Shown: in pieces, positions 1 to 5,158 of the stretch | How the letters are laid out: each line of letters opens with the position of its first letter | Numbering within the stretch: the first letter of the stretch is position 1 | Assembly: GCA_027012915.1 (NCBI GenBank) | Contig: JALUYN010000649.1 | Location: 1 to 5,927 of the forward strand | Direction: 5' to 3' | Source of the DNA: Cellvibrionaceae bacterium | GTDB lineage: Bacteria; Pseudomonadota; Gammaproteobacteria; Pseudomonadales; Cellvibrionaceae | DNA length: 5,927 bases | Made by a program: the position numbers and the translations under genes | Notes under the pieces: model-generated | Database searches by the model: none | What the model saw: the letters and a program-made list of their open reading frames with translations, nothing else | Told to the model about the DNA's origin: nothing

Positions 1-327
1 CTTAATGAGACTCAGATCGGCATGGTGGTGCCCCACTACGGCATTGAGCTGGCCAAGGGACGTTTTCCAAAGCATGTGTGGCAGCGCGCGGTGACCCAGG
101 CGGAACTCTACTCGCCAGCGGTGGCATTGGAACTAGGCCTGGTTGATCAAGTGGTTGAGGGCGACGCGTTGATGGATGTGGCCCGCGCCGAAACCCAAAG
201 GTTGGCAGACTTGGATAAGCGTGCGTTCAAGGGCAACAAGCAGCGTATGCGTCAGGAACAGATCGAAGCCATGCGTAAGGCGCTAGCCCAGGATGGCTCT
301 GATATTCTAACGGGCGTGGCAGGTTAA
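1..327 (+). CDS. Enoyl-CoA hydratase/isomerase (crotonase family), 3' end only
   Basis: The reading frame is open from the first base to TAA at 325-327, giving the last 108 residues of a protein whose family is usually about 250-260 residues; the start lies before the window. The visible part opens with NETQIGMVVPHYGIELAKG, the conserved segment after the second half of the crotonase active site. Glu3 of the fragment falls where the catalytic Glu164 of rat enoyl-CoA hydratase sits (alignment from memory). It continues with the usual A-x-x-LGLVDQVV segment (about residues 41-51) and a charged C-terminal helical region. Family members hydrate or isomerise enoyl-CoA thioesters in the cytoplasm. 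The exact substrate cannot be told from this fragment. Nearby MaoC and SDR genes agree with acyl-CoA breakdown. The family call is firm; hydratase versus isomerase is open. Confidence 0.9.
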   Translation, partial: LNETQIGMVVPHYGIELAKGRFPKHVWQRAVTQAELYSPAVALELGLVDQVVEGDALMDVARAETQRLADLDKRAFKGNKQRMRQEQIEAMRKALAQDGSDILTGVAG

Positions 328-341
328 TCAATTGTGATTCA

Positions 342-376
342 GGGGCTTGACCGCAAGGTTGAGCTCCTTTCTCTCC
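342..376 (+). terminator. Probable intrinsic terminator after the crotonase gene
   Basis: Bases 342-352 and 357-367 can pair over 11 positions as RNA, three of them G-U, around a GCAA (GNRA-type) loop at 353-356. A pyrimidine-rich run, TTTCTCTCC, follows at 368-376. The hairpin begins 15 nt after the crotonase stop. The U-tract is interrupted by C, so termination may be incomplete. Confidence 0.5.
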
Positions 377-445
377 TCGAGATTTCTTCTCCTCATTACT
401 TCCCTGGTAATGGTCTGTTTTTCCCCACAAAAGTAGCTTCCTTTG

Positions 446-477
446 TTGAACTCAGTGGCATTAGCTGCTTGTATAAA
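446..477 (+). promoter_or_regulatory. Weak candidate sigma-70 promoter for the molybdoenzyme unit
   Basis: TTGAAC at 446-451 resembles a -35 box and TATAAA at 472-477 resembles a -10 box. The spacer is 20 bp, longer than the usual 16-18, so the pairing is doubtful. The segment lies between a probable terminator and the start at 549, where a promoter is expected. A transcript would carry a 5' leader of roughly 65 nt. Confidence 0.3.
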
Positions 478-537
478 GGCAGTTGTCGATACTGAACTAA
501 AACAAAACAAAGATAAGCAGACTGAATAATCTGTCAT

Positions 538-541
538 AAGG
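538..541 (+). promoter_or_regulatory. Ribosome binding site fixing the molybdoenzyme start
   Basis: AAGG lies 7 nt before ATG 549. The frame also offers GTG at 543, but that codon is only 1 nt from this site and would add just two residues. ATG 549 is therefore preferred. Confidence 0.6.
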
Positions 542-548
542 TGTGGGT

Positions 549-2669
549 ATGAGTGATAACGAACAGGTGCACTATCGTGCATGTCATTTGTGTGAGGCCA
601 TCTGTGGCCTCGAAATCAAAACTCGCGGTGAAGAGATTGTCTCTATCAAGGGCGATAAAGAGGATCCTTTCAGTCGCGGCCACATTTGTCCAAAGGCCAC
701 GGCTCTGGAAGATCTGCACTTTGATCCTGATCGCCTGCGCAAACCGGTCAAGAAGATTGAGAGTGGCTGGCAGGAGATTTCCTGGGAAGAGGCATTCGAC
801 CTGGTGGCTGAAAAGTTGGTAGGAGTGCAGCGGCAGTACGGCGACGACACAGTGGCTATTTACGCCGGCAACCCCAATGTTCACAACTATGGCAGCATGA
901 CTCACGCCGGAGTATTCCGCAAAGCGCTGAAGACCAAAATCACGTTTTCCGCCACCTCGCTAGACCAGTTGCCACATCAGTTAGTGGCCTGGGGCATGTA
1001 CGGTCATCAGTCCTGTATTCCTGTGCCGGATATTGACCGCACAGACTTTATGCTGATTATCGGTGGTAATCCCCTGGCGTCGAACGGCAGCTTGATGACG
1101 GTGCCCGACGTCAAGAAACGTCTGCAGGCGATTCAGAAGCGCGGCGGCAGTTTTGTGGTGGTGGATCCTCGCAAAACCGAAACTGCTGCAATCGCAGATG
1201 AACATCATTTCGTACGTCCTGGAAGCGATATCTTTTTGTTGCTGGGAATGATCCGTGTGCTGCTTGATGAGCAGAAAGTAGACATGAAACATCTCAGTGG
1301 TCTGGTTGATGGTTTGGAGAGCGTCGAGCAGATGGTGGATGGAGTATCTCTTGAAGTGGCTGAGCGCAAAACCGGCATTGCCGCTGAAACCATACGCGAT
1401 CTGGCGCTGCGCATGCTCAATGCCAAGGGTGCCGTGTGCTATGGCCGCATGGGTGTATCGGTGCAGCAATTTGGTGCTCTCTGCCAGTGGGCAATCCAGG
1501 TTATTAATATTCTCTCGGGCAATCTGGATTCTCACGGTGGAGCTATGATTACTTCTCCGGCGTTTGGTTATGTCACTAAAGGTGAGAGCGGTGCGGGCAA
1601 CTTTAACCGCTGGCAGTCACGCATCAGCGGTCTGCCTGAGTTTGGCGGTGAACTACCCAGTGCGGCACTGGCCGAAGATATTCTGGAGCCCGGTGATGGC
1701 CAATTGAAAGCGTTGGTAACCATTGCGGGTAATCCGGTGCTATCGGCTCCCAATGGCCGTGAGCTGGATCGCGCATTCGAATCTCTGGATTTTATGGCGT
1801 CCATCGATTTTTACATCAATGAAACAACACGTCATGCTGACGTAATTCTACCGCCGACTGGGCCACTAGAGCATGACCATTACGACCTGGCGTTCAATCG
1901 TTTGGCTGTGCGCAATATCACGCGTATGAACGAAGTGGTCTTTGAGGCTCCTGAGGGGACCAGGCATGATTGGGAAATTATGAACGGTCTGGGTGTAGCT
2001 ATCGCCAAGCGCAAAAAAATTGATGTGAAGCCTCTGCCAGAACCTGCTTCGCTGATTGATATGGGTATGCAGTATGGGCACTACGGCGAGCATCAGGGGC
2101 ACGAGATGGCTCTGACCCTCGATAAGGTGCGAGAGTATCCTCACGGTTTGGACCTGGGGCCACTGGAGCCGTCGCTGACACACCGCCTCTGCACCGACGA
2201 CGCAAGAATTCACCTGGTACCGGATTTTGTAATGTCCGATCTTGAGCGACTCAACGCCGAGGCCCAAAAGGAAGCCGGCGATGAACTGTTGTTGATCGGA
2301 CGTCGCCACGTGCGCAGCAATAATTCCTGGATGCACAACTCTCAGCGTCTGGTGAAAGGTAAGCCTCGCTGGCACTTGCTGATGCATCCAGAGGACATGG
2401 CAAGCCGTGGTATCGAAGATCAATCTTCGGTCACCATCAGATCCCGCGTAGGATCAGTGGAAACCACGGTCAGCAGCAGTGAAGAAGTCATGAAAGGGGT
2501 GGTATGCTTGCCTCATGGTTGGGGTCACAAGCGTGATGGCGTGAAGCTGCAAGTTGCATCCCAGCAAGGTGGGGTCAGCATGAATGATCTTACCGACGAT
2601 AAATTTGTCGATGCTCTGTCTGGTAACGCTGCCCTGAACGGTGTGCCAGTCGAGGTGTCGGCTGCTTAG
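549..2669 (+). CDS. Molybdopterin-dependent oxidoreductase, formate dehydrogenase/nitrate reductase-like catalytic subunit
   Basis: A 706-residue member of the molybdopterin (bis-MGD) oxidoreductase superfamily. The N-terminal [4Fe-4S] motif is C12-x2-C15-x3-C19-x27-C47, followed by K49, the Lys that lies between cluster and cofactor in formate dehydrogenase and NapA-type enzymes. Cofactor-binding segments include VPDIDRTD (159-166), GGNPLASNGS (172-181), VVDPRKT (204-210), FVRPGSD (221-227), GNP near 395 and ETTRHADVILPP (425-436). The C-terminal dinucleotide-binding domain has RRHVRSNNSW (585-594) and HGWGHK (656-661). No Tat or Sec signal precedes the cluster motif, so the enzyme is probably cytoplasmic. 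The usual Mo-ligand position falls around residues 134-140 (SATSLDQ), which has Ser and Asp but no Cys. I recall similar proteins in mycobacteria (Rv0197-like) of unknown function. No iron-sulfur or flavin partner subunit is nearby. The family is sure; substrate and electron acceptor are unknown. Confidence 0.93.
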   Translation: MSDNEQVHYRACHLCEAICGLEIKTRGEEIVSIKGDKEDPFSRGHICPKATALEDLHFDPDRLRKPVKKIESGWQEISWEEAFDLVAEKLVGVQRQYGDDTVAIYAGNPNVHNYGSMTHAGVFRKALKTKITFSATSLDQLPHQLVAWGMYGHQSCIPVPDIDRTDFMLIIGGNPLASNGSLMTVPDVKKRLQAIQKRGGSFVVVDPRKTETAAIADEHHFVRPGSDIFLLLGMIRVLLDEQKVDMKHLSGLVDGLESVEQMVDGVSLEVAERKTGIAAETIRDLALRMLNAKGAVCYGRMGVSVQQFGALCQWAIQVINILSGNLDSHGGAMITSPAFGYVTKGESGAGNFNRWQSRISGLPEFGGELPSAALAEDILEPGDGQLKALVTIAGNPVLSAPNGRELDRAFESLDFMASIDFYINETTRHADVILPPTGPLEHDHYDLAFNRLAVRNITRMNEVVFEAPEGTRHDWEIMNGLGVAIAKRKKIDVKPLPEPASLIDMGMQYGHYGEHQGHEMALTLDKVREYPHGLDLGPLEPSLTHRLCTDDARIHLVPDFVMSDLERLNAEAQKEAGDELLLIGRRHVRSNNSWMHNSQRLVKGKPRWHLLMHPEDMASRGIEDQSSVTIRSRVGSVETTVSSSEEVMKGVVCLPHGWGHKRDGVKLQVASQQGGVSMNDLTDDKFVDALSGNAALNGVPVEVSAA

Positions 2670-2680
2670 TTGATTAATCC

Positions 2681-2684
2681 GGAG
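2681..2684 (+). promoter_or_regulatory. Ribosome binding site fixing the DUF4177 start
   Basis: GGAG lies 6 nt before ATG 2691. It favours that ATG over the in-frame TTG at 2670, which directly abuts the preceding stop codon and would have no site of its own outside the molybdoenzyme gene. Confidence 0.65.
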
Positions 2685-2690
2685 CAGTGT

Positions 2691-2906
2691 ATGGCGTTTA
2701 AAGAATACAAAGTAATGCAGGTTTCTGAGGGCGCCATTGGCACCATCTTTCTCGGGGCATCGGGGATGCCCCTGGACAAGTTGGAAGAGACTCTTAACGA
2801 AGAGGCTAAAGACGGCTGGCAGGTGGTGTTTCAGGTGATCGAAAGCCGCCGCTTCTGGCTGTTCTGGTCTCGTGAGACAGTGATCCTTACTCTTGGCAGA
2901 GAGTAG
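2691..2906 (+). CDS. Small DUF4177-family protein
   Basis: A 71-residue protein starting at ATG 2691. The pattern fits DUF4177: a first strand, FKEYKVMQVSEG (residues 3-14); a glycine-containing turn; a helix, LDKLEETLNEEAKDGWQVV (28-46), with the typical LN-x-x-A-x-x-GW core; and a last strand, RETVILTLGR (61-70). The FWLFW patch (55-59) is strongly aromatic, and I see no signal peptide or full membrane segment. The family has no settled function; its members are short alpha/beta proteins. The gene begins 21 nt after the molybdoenzyme stop with no terminator between, so the two are probably co-transcribed. That suggests, but does not show, a role with the molybdoenzyme. A downstream intrinsic terminator is not obvious. 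Confidence 0.8.
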   Translation: MAFKEYKVMQVSEGAIGTIFLGASGMPLDKLEETLNEEAKDGWQVVFQVIESRRFWLFWSRETVILTLGRE

Positions 2907-2936
2907 TTCCTTAGAGATTGCCTACTCTAGAGGTTG

Positions 2937-2948
2937 TGCGCTAGCGCA
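2937..2948. repeat. 12-bp perfect palindrome in the gap before the MaoC gene
   Basis: TGCGCTAGCGCA reads the same on both strands. It lies 30 bp after the DUF4177 stop. As RNA it could form only a short hairpin and it lacks an adjacent U-tract, so it is not a clear terminator. It could be an operator-like site, or chance. Confidence 0.35.
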
Positions 2949-3035
2949 GCCTGCTTGAATCTTTTCTGTTAGAAGTTCTCGGCGACCGCCACTTGAATGG
3001 CGATTATCGCTTGCCTATTCTGTTGCTCTTACCTC

Positions 3036-3069
3036 AAAGGTAATGGCCTTAAAGGGCCTATGGCCTTAA
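3036..3069 (+). repeat. Tandem imperfect repeat upstream of the MaoC gene, possible operator
   Basis: ATGGCCTTAA occurs at 3043-3052 and again at 3060-3069, a 17-bp shift. Each copy is preceded by AAAGG (3036-3040 and 3051-3055), so each unit reads AAAGG-spacer-ATGGCCTTAA with spacers of 2 and 4 bp. Within each unit AAGG and CCTT form a dyad. The array ends 43 bp before ATG 3113. Placement suits a regulator-binding site or a structured leader; neither is shown. Confidence 0.4.
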
Positions 3070-3112
3070 CTTTCAGGACCTGTCTAAATAACAAAACGAA
3101 GGGGAGAGACAC

Positions 3113-3574
3113 ATGGCTACTATGGTAACCAAAGAGACTATTCAGGATTACATCGGTAAGACTCTGGAGCCCAGTCCTTGGATGAAGGTTGAGCAATCGC
3201 GTATCGATGCCTTTGCTGATATCACACTGGATCATCAGTTTATTCACATTGATCCAGAGCGTGCGGCACAGACGCCGTTCGGCGGTACCATTGCCCACGG
3301 CTTTCTTTCTCTGTCGTTACTGTCTCACTTTGGCGAGAGCTTTATGCTGGCGTTTGAGAACGTGCAGATGGGCGTGAACTACGGATTTGAAAAGGTACGC
3401 TTTCTGAACCCTGTCGCTGTAAATAGTGAGATTCGTGGTGTGGGCAAATTGCTGGAAGTAACCGAGAAGGCGCCTGGCCAGTTTTTGACCAAGTACGAAG
3501 TGACTGTAGAAATTAAAGGTTCTGACAAACCTGCACTGATTGCCGAGTGGCTCGGCATGCAGTTTGTTGCGTAA
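3113..3574 (+). CDS. MaoC-like (R)-specific enoyl-CoA hydratase
   Basis: A 153-residue single-domain hot-dog protein of the MaoC/hydratase 2 family. The catalytic signature is seen as FADITLDHQFIHIDPERA (34-51): D40 and H45 occupy the Asp-x4-His dyad positions known from PhaJ-type hydratases. The substrate-loop motif GGTIAHGFLSLSLL (57-70) follows. The enzyme is expected to add water to trans-2-enoyl-CoA to give (R)-3-hydroxyacyl-CoA in the cytoplasm. The sequence looks closer to the single-domain Rv0130-like group (DHQ[FW]IH, GGTIAHGF) than to short PhaJ, judged from memory. ATG 3113 is chosen because AAGGGGAG (3099-3106) lies 6 nt upstream; M4 is a weaker alternative. The SDR gene follows after 38 bp without a terminator, so the two probably form an operon and supply consecutive steps. 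Chain-length preference cannot be read. Confidence 0.92.
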   Translation: MATMVTKETIQDYIGKTLEPSPWMKVEQSRIDAFADITLDHQFIHIDPERAAQTPFGGTIAHGFLSLSLLSHFGESFMLAFENVQMGVNYGFEKVRFLNPVAVNSEIRGVGKLLEVTEKAPGQFLTKYEVTVEIKGSDKPALIAEWLGMQFVA

Positions 3575-3602
3575 TTTTTAAGATTGATTGAATAGATTTA
3601 TT

Positions 3603-3608
3603 GGAGGT
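3603..3608 (+). promoter_or_regulatory. Strong ribosome binding site fixing the SDR start
   Basis: GGAGGT is a near-perfect Shine-Dalgarno sequence 4 nt before ATG 3613. The in-frame TTG at 3601 overlaps this site and cannot be the start. Confidence 0.8.
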
Positions 3609-3612
3609 AAAA

Positions 3613-4536
3613 ATGACTCTGCGTTTTGATGGGAAGGTAGCAATTGTCACCGGCGCTGGTAACGGCTTGGGACGTTCTCACGCTTTGGCCTTGGCCGAGC
3701 GTGGTGCCAAGGTTGTAGTTAATGATCTGGGCGGTGCTCGCGATGGCAGCGGTGCTTCTTCTGAGGCGGCTCAAGAAGTAGTGCGCTTGATTGAAGAGAA
3801 GGGCGGTGAAGCCATTGCACACGGTGCTAACGTTGCCAAATTCGACGAAGTCGAGGACATGGTAAAGCAGGCCATGGACAAGTGGGGTCGCGTTGATATC
3901 CTGATCAATAACGCCGGTATTCTACGTGATAAATCTTTCTCCAAAATGTCCATTGAAGACTTCCAGCTGGTACTGGATGTACACGTAATGGGTTCTGTGA
4001 ACTGCACTAAAGCGGTCTGGGAAATCATGAAAGAGCAGGGTTATGGCCGTATCGTTATGACTACCTCTTCCAGCGGTCTGTACGGTAACTTTGGTCAAAC
4101 CAACTACGGTGCGGCCAAAATGGCTGTTATCGGCTTTATGAATACTCTGGTTCTGGAAGGTGCCAAGTATGATATTCGCGTGAATGCTCTGGCGCCTACT
4201 GCCGGCACTCGCATGACCGAAGATCTGATGCCAGAAGAAATTCTGAAAATGCTGGCGCCGGAAGCGGTTACCGCAGGCGCGTTGACTCTGTGTCACGACG
4301 ACTCACCTAACCGCTATATCCTGGCCGCAGGTGGTGGTGGTTATGCCAGTGTTCGCATCCATGAAACCGATGGTATCTTCCTGCCTCAGGAAGATCAGTC
4401 TCCGGAGAACGTGGTTGCCGCAGCAGACAAAATCAACGATACCGCTACACAGCAGGAGCTGATGTCCGGTGCCAAGCAATCGGAGAAGTTCCTGACTAAA
4501 GCAATGGCACATCTTGGTATTAAACCTGGCCAGTAA
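3613..4536 (+). CDS. SDR-family (3R)-hydroxyacyl-CoA dehydrogenase, MFE-2 type
   Basis: A 307-residue classical short-chain dehydrogenase. The Rossmann motif TGAGNGLG is at 13-20 and NNAG at 99-102. The catalytic Ser is S152, with Y165-x3-K169 in NYGAAK. The tetrad Asn position holds His (H124 in DVHVMG). The stretch GLYGNFGQTNYGAAK (155-169), VVVNDLGG after the second strand, and the His variant are features I associate with the dehydrogenase domain of peroxisomal MFE-2/HSD17B4 (from memory). About 50 residues follow the usual 250-residue SDR core, as in that group. The likely reaction is oxidation of (3R)-hydroxyacyl-CoA to 3-ketoacyl-CoA; an acidic residue after the second strand (D37) favours NAD over NADP. 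The gene is the downstream partner of the MaoC hydratase and ends just before a strong terminator. A different hydroxyl substrate, such as a steroid, is possible. Confidence 0.9.
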   Translation: MTLRFDGKVAIVTGAGNGLGRSHALALAERGAKVVVNDLGGARDGSGASSEAAQEVVRLIEEKGGEAIAHGANVAKFDEVEDMVKQAMDKWGRVDILINNAGILRDKSFSKMSIEDFQLVLDVHVMGSVNCTKAVWEIMKEQGYGRIVMTTSSSGLYGNFGQTNYGAAKMAVIGFMNTLVLEGAKYDIRVNALAPTAGTRMTEDLMPEEILKMLAPEAVTAGALTLCHDDSPNRYILAAGGGGYASVRIHETDGIFLPQEDQSPENVVAAADKINDTATQQELMSGAKQSEKFLTKAMAHLGIKPGQ

Positions 4537-4561
4537 CAGCTAATGACACGGTGAGCGTCAG

Positions 4562-4594
4562 GGGGCAGAGTTGGTTACTCTGCCCCTTTTTTTT
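4562..4594 (+). terminator. Strong intrinsic terminator of the MaoC-SDR operon
   Basis: A perfect 10-bp GC-rich stem (4562-4571 with 4577-4586) closes a 5-nt loop, TGGTT, and is followed by eight T (4587-4594). It begins 25 nt after the SDR stop. Confidence 0.95.
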
Positions 4595-4762
4595 GATTGC
4601 AGAATGCTTGCGCGTGTAAAGCAACTTTTCAGAAGTACTTCTATATCTCGCCTCTCCATATACTTGGGACCTGCATGCATATCGATAGCTTCTTCGTAAG
4701 CTCGGTTCGCCAGTTTGGGAGTGTTGGTTCTCTCTAGTCGCTTGTAGATCAGAACAAGAAGG
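4595..4762. other. Spacer without a convincing gene between terminator and MITE
   Basis: This 168-bp stretch holds no + strand frame of note. A 12-bp perfect palindrome, AGAAGTACTTCT, is at 4631-4642. The - strand is open across it and translates to a plausibly protein-like run (including KLANRAYEEAIDMHAG), but the frame runs into the terminator hairpin on one side and the inverted-repeat element on the other. It may be a decayed gene end or chance. Confidence 0.4.
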
Positions 4763-4797
4763 CTAGGGAACCTCTGATCAAGTCTATGGCAGCTCTG
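4763..4797 (+). repeat. Left terminal inverted repeat with CTAG
   Basis: This 35-bp arm is the reverse complement of 4999-5033 at 33 of 35 positions. It starts with CTAG (4763-4766) and then GGAACCTCTGATCAAGTC. CTAG is its own complement, so it could be a 4-bp target duplication or part of the repeat. Confidence 0.93.
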
Positions 4798-4892
4798 GCT
4801 TTCTGGCTGTGACGCAATCAAGGCGCAACTTTGAAGGCATGCCGGGGCCTGTCGAAAAGTTGCAACACAGAGTGCGGTGCAGCCAGAAAGCC
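4797..4892. repeat. Internal nested hairpin 1 of the MITE
   Basis: The 13-bp arms 4797-4809 (GGCTTTCTGGCTG) and 4880-4892 are perfect reverse complements. Within them, 4825-4832 (GCAACTTT) and 4856-4863 pair as an inner 8-bp stem. A small GCCC-CGAA-GGGC hairpin lies next to it at 4890-4901. Confidence 0.75.
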
Positions 4893-4905
4893 CCGAAGGG
4901 CGAGG

Positions 4906-4993
4906 CCTGAAGCGCACATCTGCGGCGTTGCACTTCTTGCCAAGGACTATGGCCATTAGCTGCGAAGTGCGCCTTGCATATGCACGCTTCAGG
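4906..4993. repeat. Internal nested hairpin 2 of the MITE
   Basis: The 9-bp arms CCTGAAGCG (4906-4914) and CGCTTCAGG (4985-4993) are perfect complements. GCACTTC (4930-4936) and GAAGTGC (4964-4970) form an inner stem. With hairpin 1 and the terminal repeats this gives a cruciform or cloverleaf-like potential fold. Confidence 0.7.
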
Positions 4994-4998
4994 TCACG

Positions 4999-5033
4999 CA
5001 GAGCAGCTATAGACTTGATCAGAGGTTCCCTAG
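4999..5033 (-). repeat. Right terminal inverted repeat with CTAG
   Basis: This is the partner arm of 4763-4797, with two mismatches near its inner end. It ends with GGTTCC (5024-5029) and CTAG (5030-5033). Confidence 0.93.
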
Positions 5034-5063
5034 TGCCAAAAGAATGTTAGAGTTTTAACAATC

Positions 5064-5101
5064 TATAATATTGTCGGATTTGGCGTATTTTGGGGTAAAA
5101 T
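5064..5101 (+). promoter_or_regulatory. Candidate promoter region of the YaiL-like gene
   Basis: A perfect -10 hexamer, TATAAT, is at 5064-5069 in an AT-rich stretch but has no good -35 at the right spacing. A second option is TTGTCG (5071-5076) with TAAAAT (5096-5101), spacer 19 bp. Both would give a leader of about 50-85 nt. Which one is used cannot be decided by eye. The region starts about 30 bp after the right end of the MITE. Confidence 0.4.
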
Positions 5102-5158
5102 CGCTCCATTGCCCGGGGCGATGAACTCGCAGGGCGTGGGAACTACGGAGATAAACAG

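Larger units (their letters stand above)
4767..5029. mobile_element. MITE-like non-autonomous element, 263 bp
   Basis: The ends are 31-bp terminal inverted repeats with two mismatches (4767-4797 and 4999-5029), flanked on both sides by CTAG. Homology between the arms stops exactly at CTAG: the next bases outward, GG on the left and TG on the right, do not pair. Inside there is no transposase frame; the sequence is instead made of two nested hairpins. Size, lack of coding capacity, long repeats and a 4-bp CTAG fit a miniature inverted-repeat transposable element. YTAR-type 4-bp duplications are typical of IS5-group elements, so mobilisation by an IS5-like transposase is an inference. It sits between an operon terminator and the next promoter, a neutral landing place. 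An alternative is a long structured intergenic repeat (REP/BIME-like), but the exact ends favour transposition. Confidence 0.8.

Noticed and set aside
534..905. 123-residue open frame on the - strand over the molybdoenzyme start
   Set aside because: It lies opposite the cysteine cluster motif and has no family features.
981..1535. 184-residue open frame on the - strand inside the molybdoenzyme gene
   Set aside because: Antisense shadow of a clearly coding + strand gene with intact family motifs; no recognisable domain.
1866..2423. 185-residue open frame on the - strand inside the molybdoenzyme gene
   Set aside because: Also an antisense shadow; the + strand here carries the conserved dinucleotide-binding segments.
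2937..2969. Palindrome plus TTTT as an intrinsic terminator for the DUF4177 gene
   Set aside because: The T run (2962-2965) is 13 bp beyond the palindrome and only four bases long, and the stem would be short.
4558..4956. 132-residue open frame on the - strand
   Set aside because: It starts inside the MITE, crosses one terminal repeat and runs through the SDR operon terminator; there is no ribosome binding site, and the amino end is just translated inverted repeats.
5015..5043. Outward promoter in the right repeat of the MITE (TTGATC as -35)
   Set aside because: At 17-bp spacing the -10 position reads AAAAGA, a poor match; the better -10 at 5064 is too far away.
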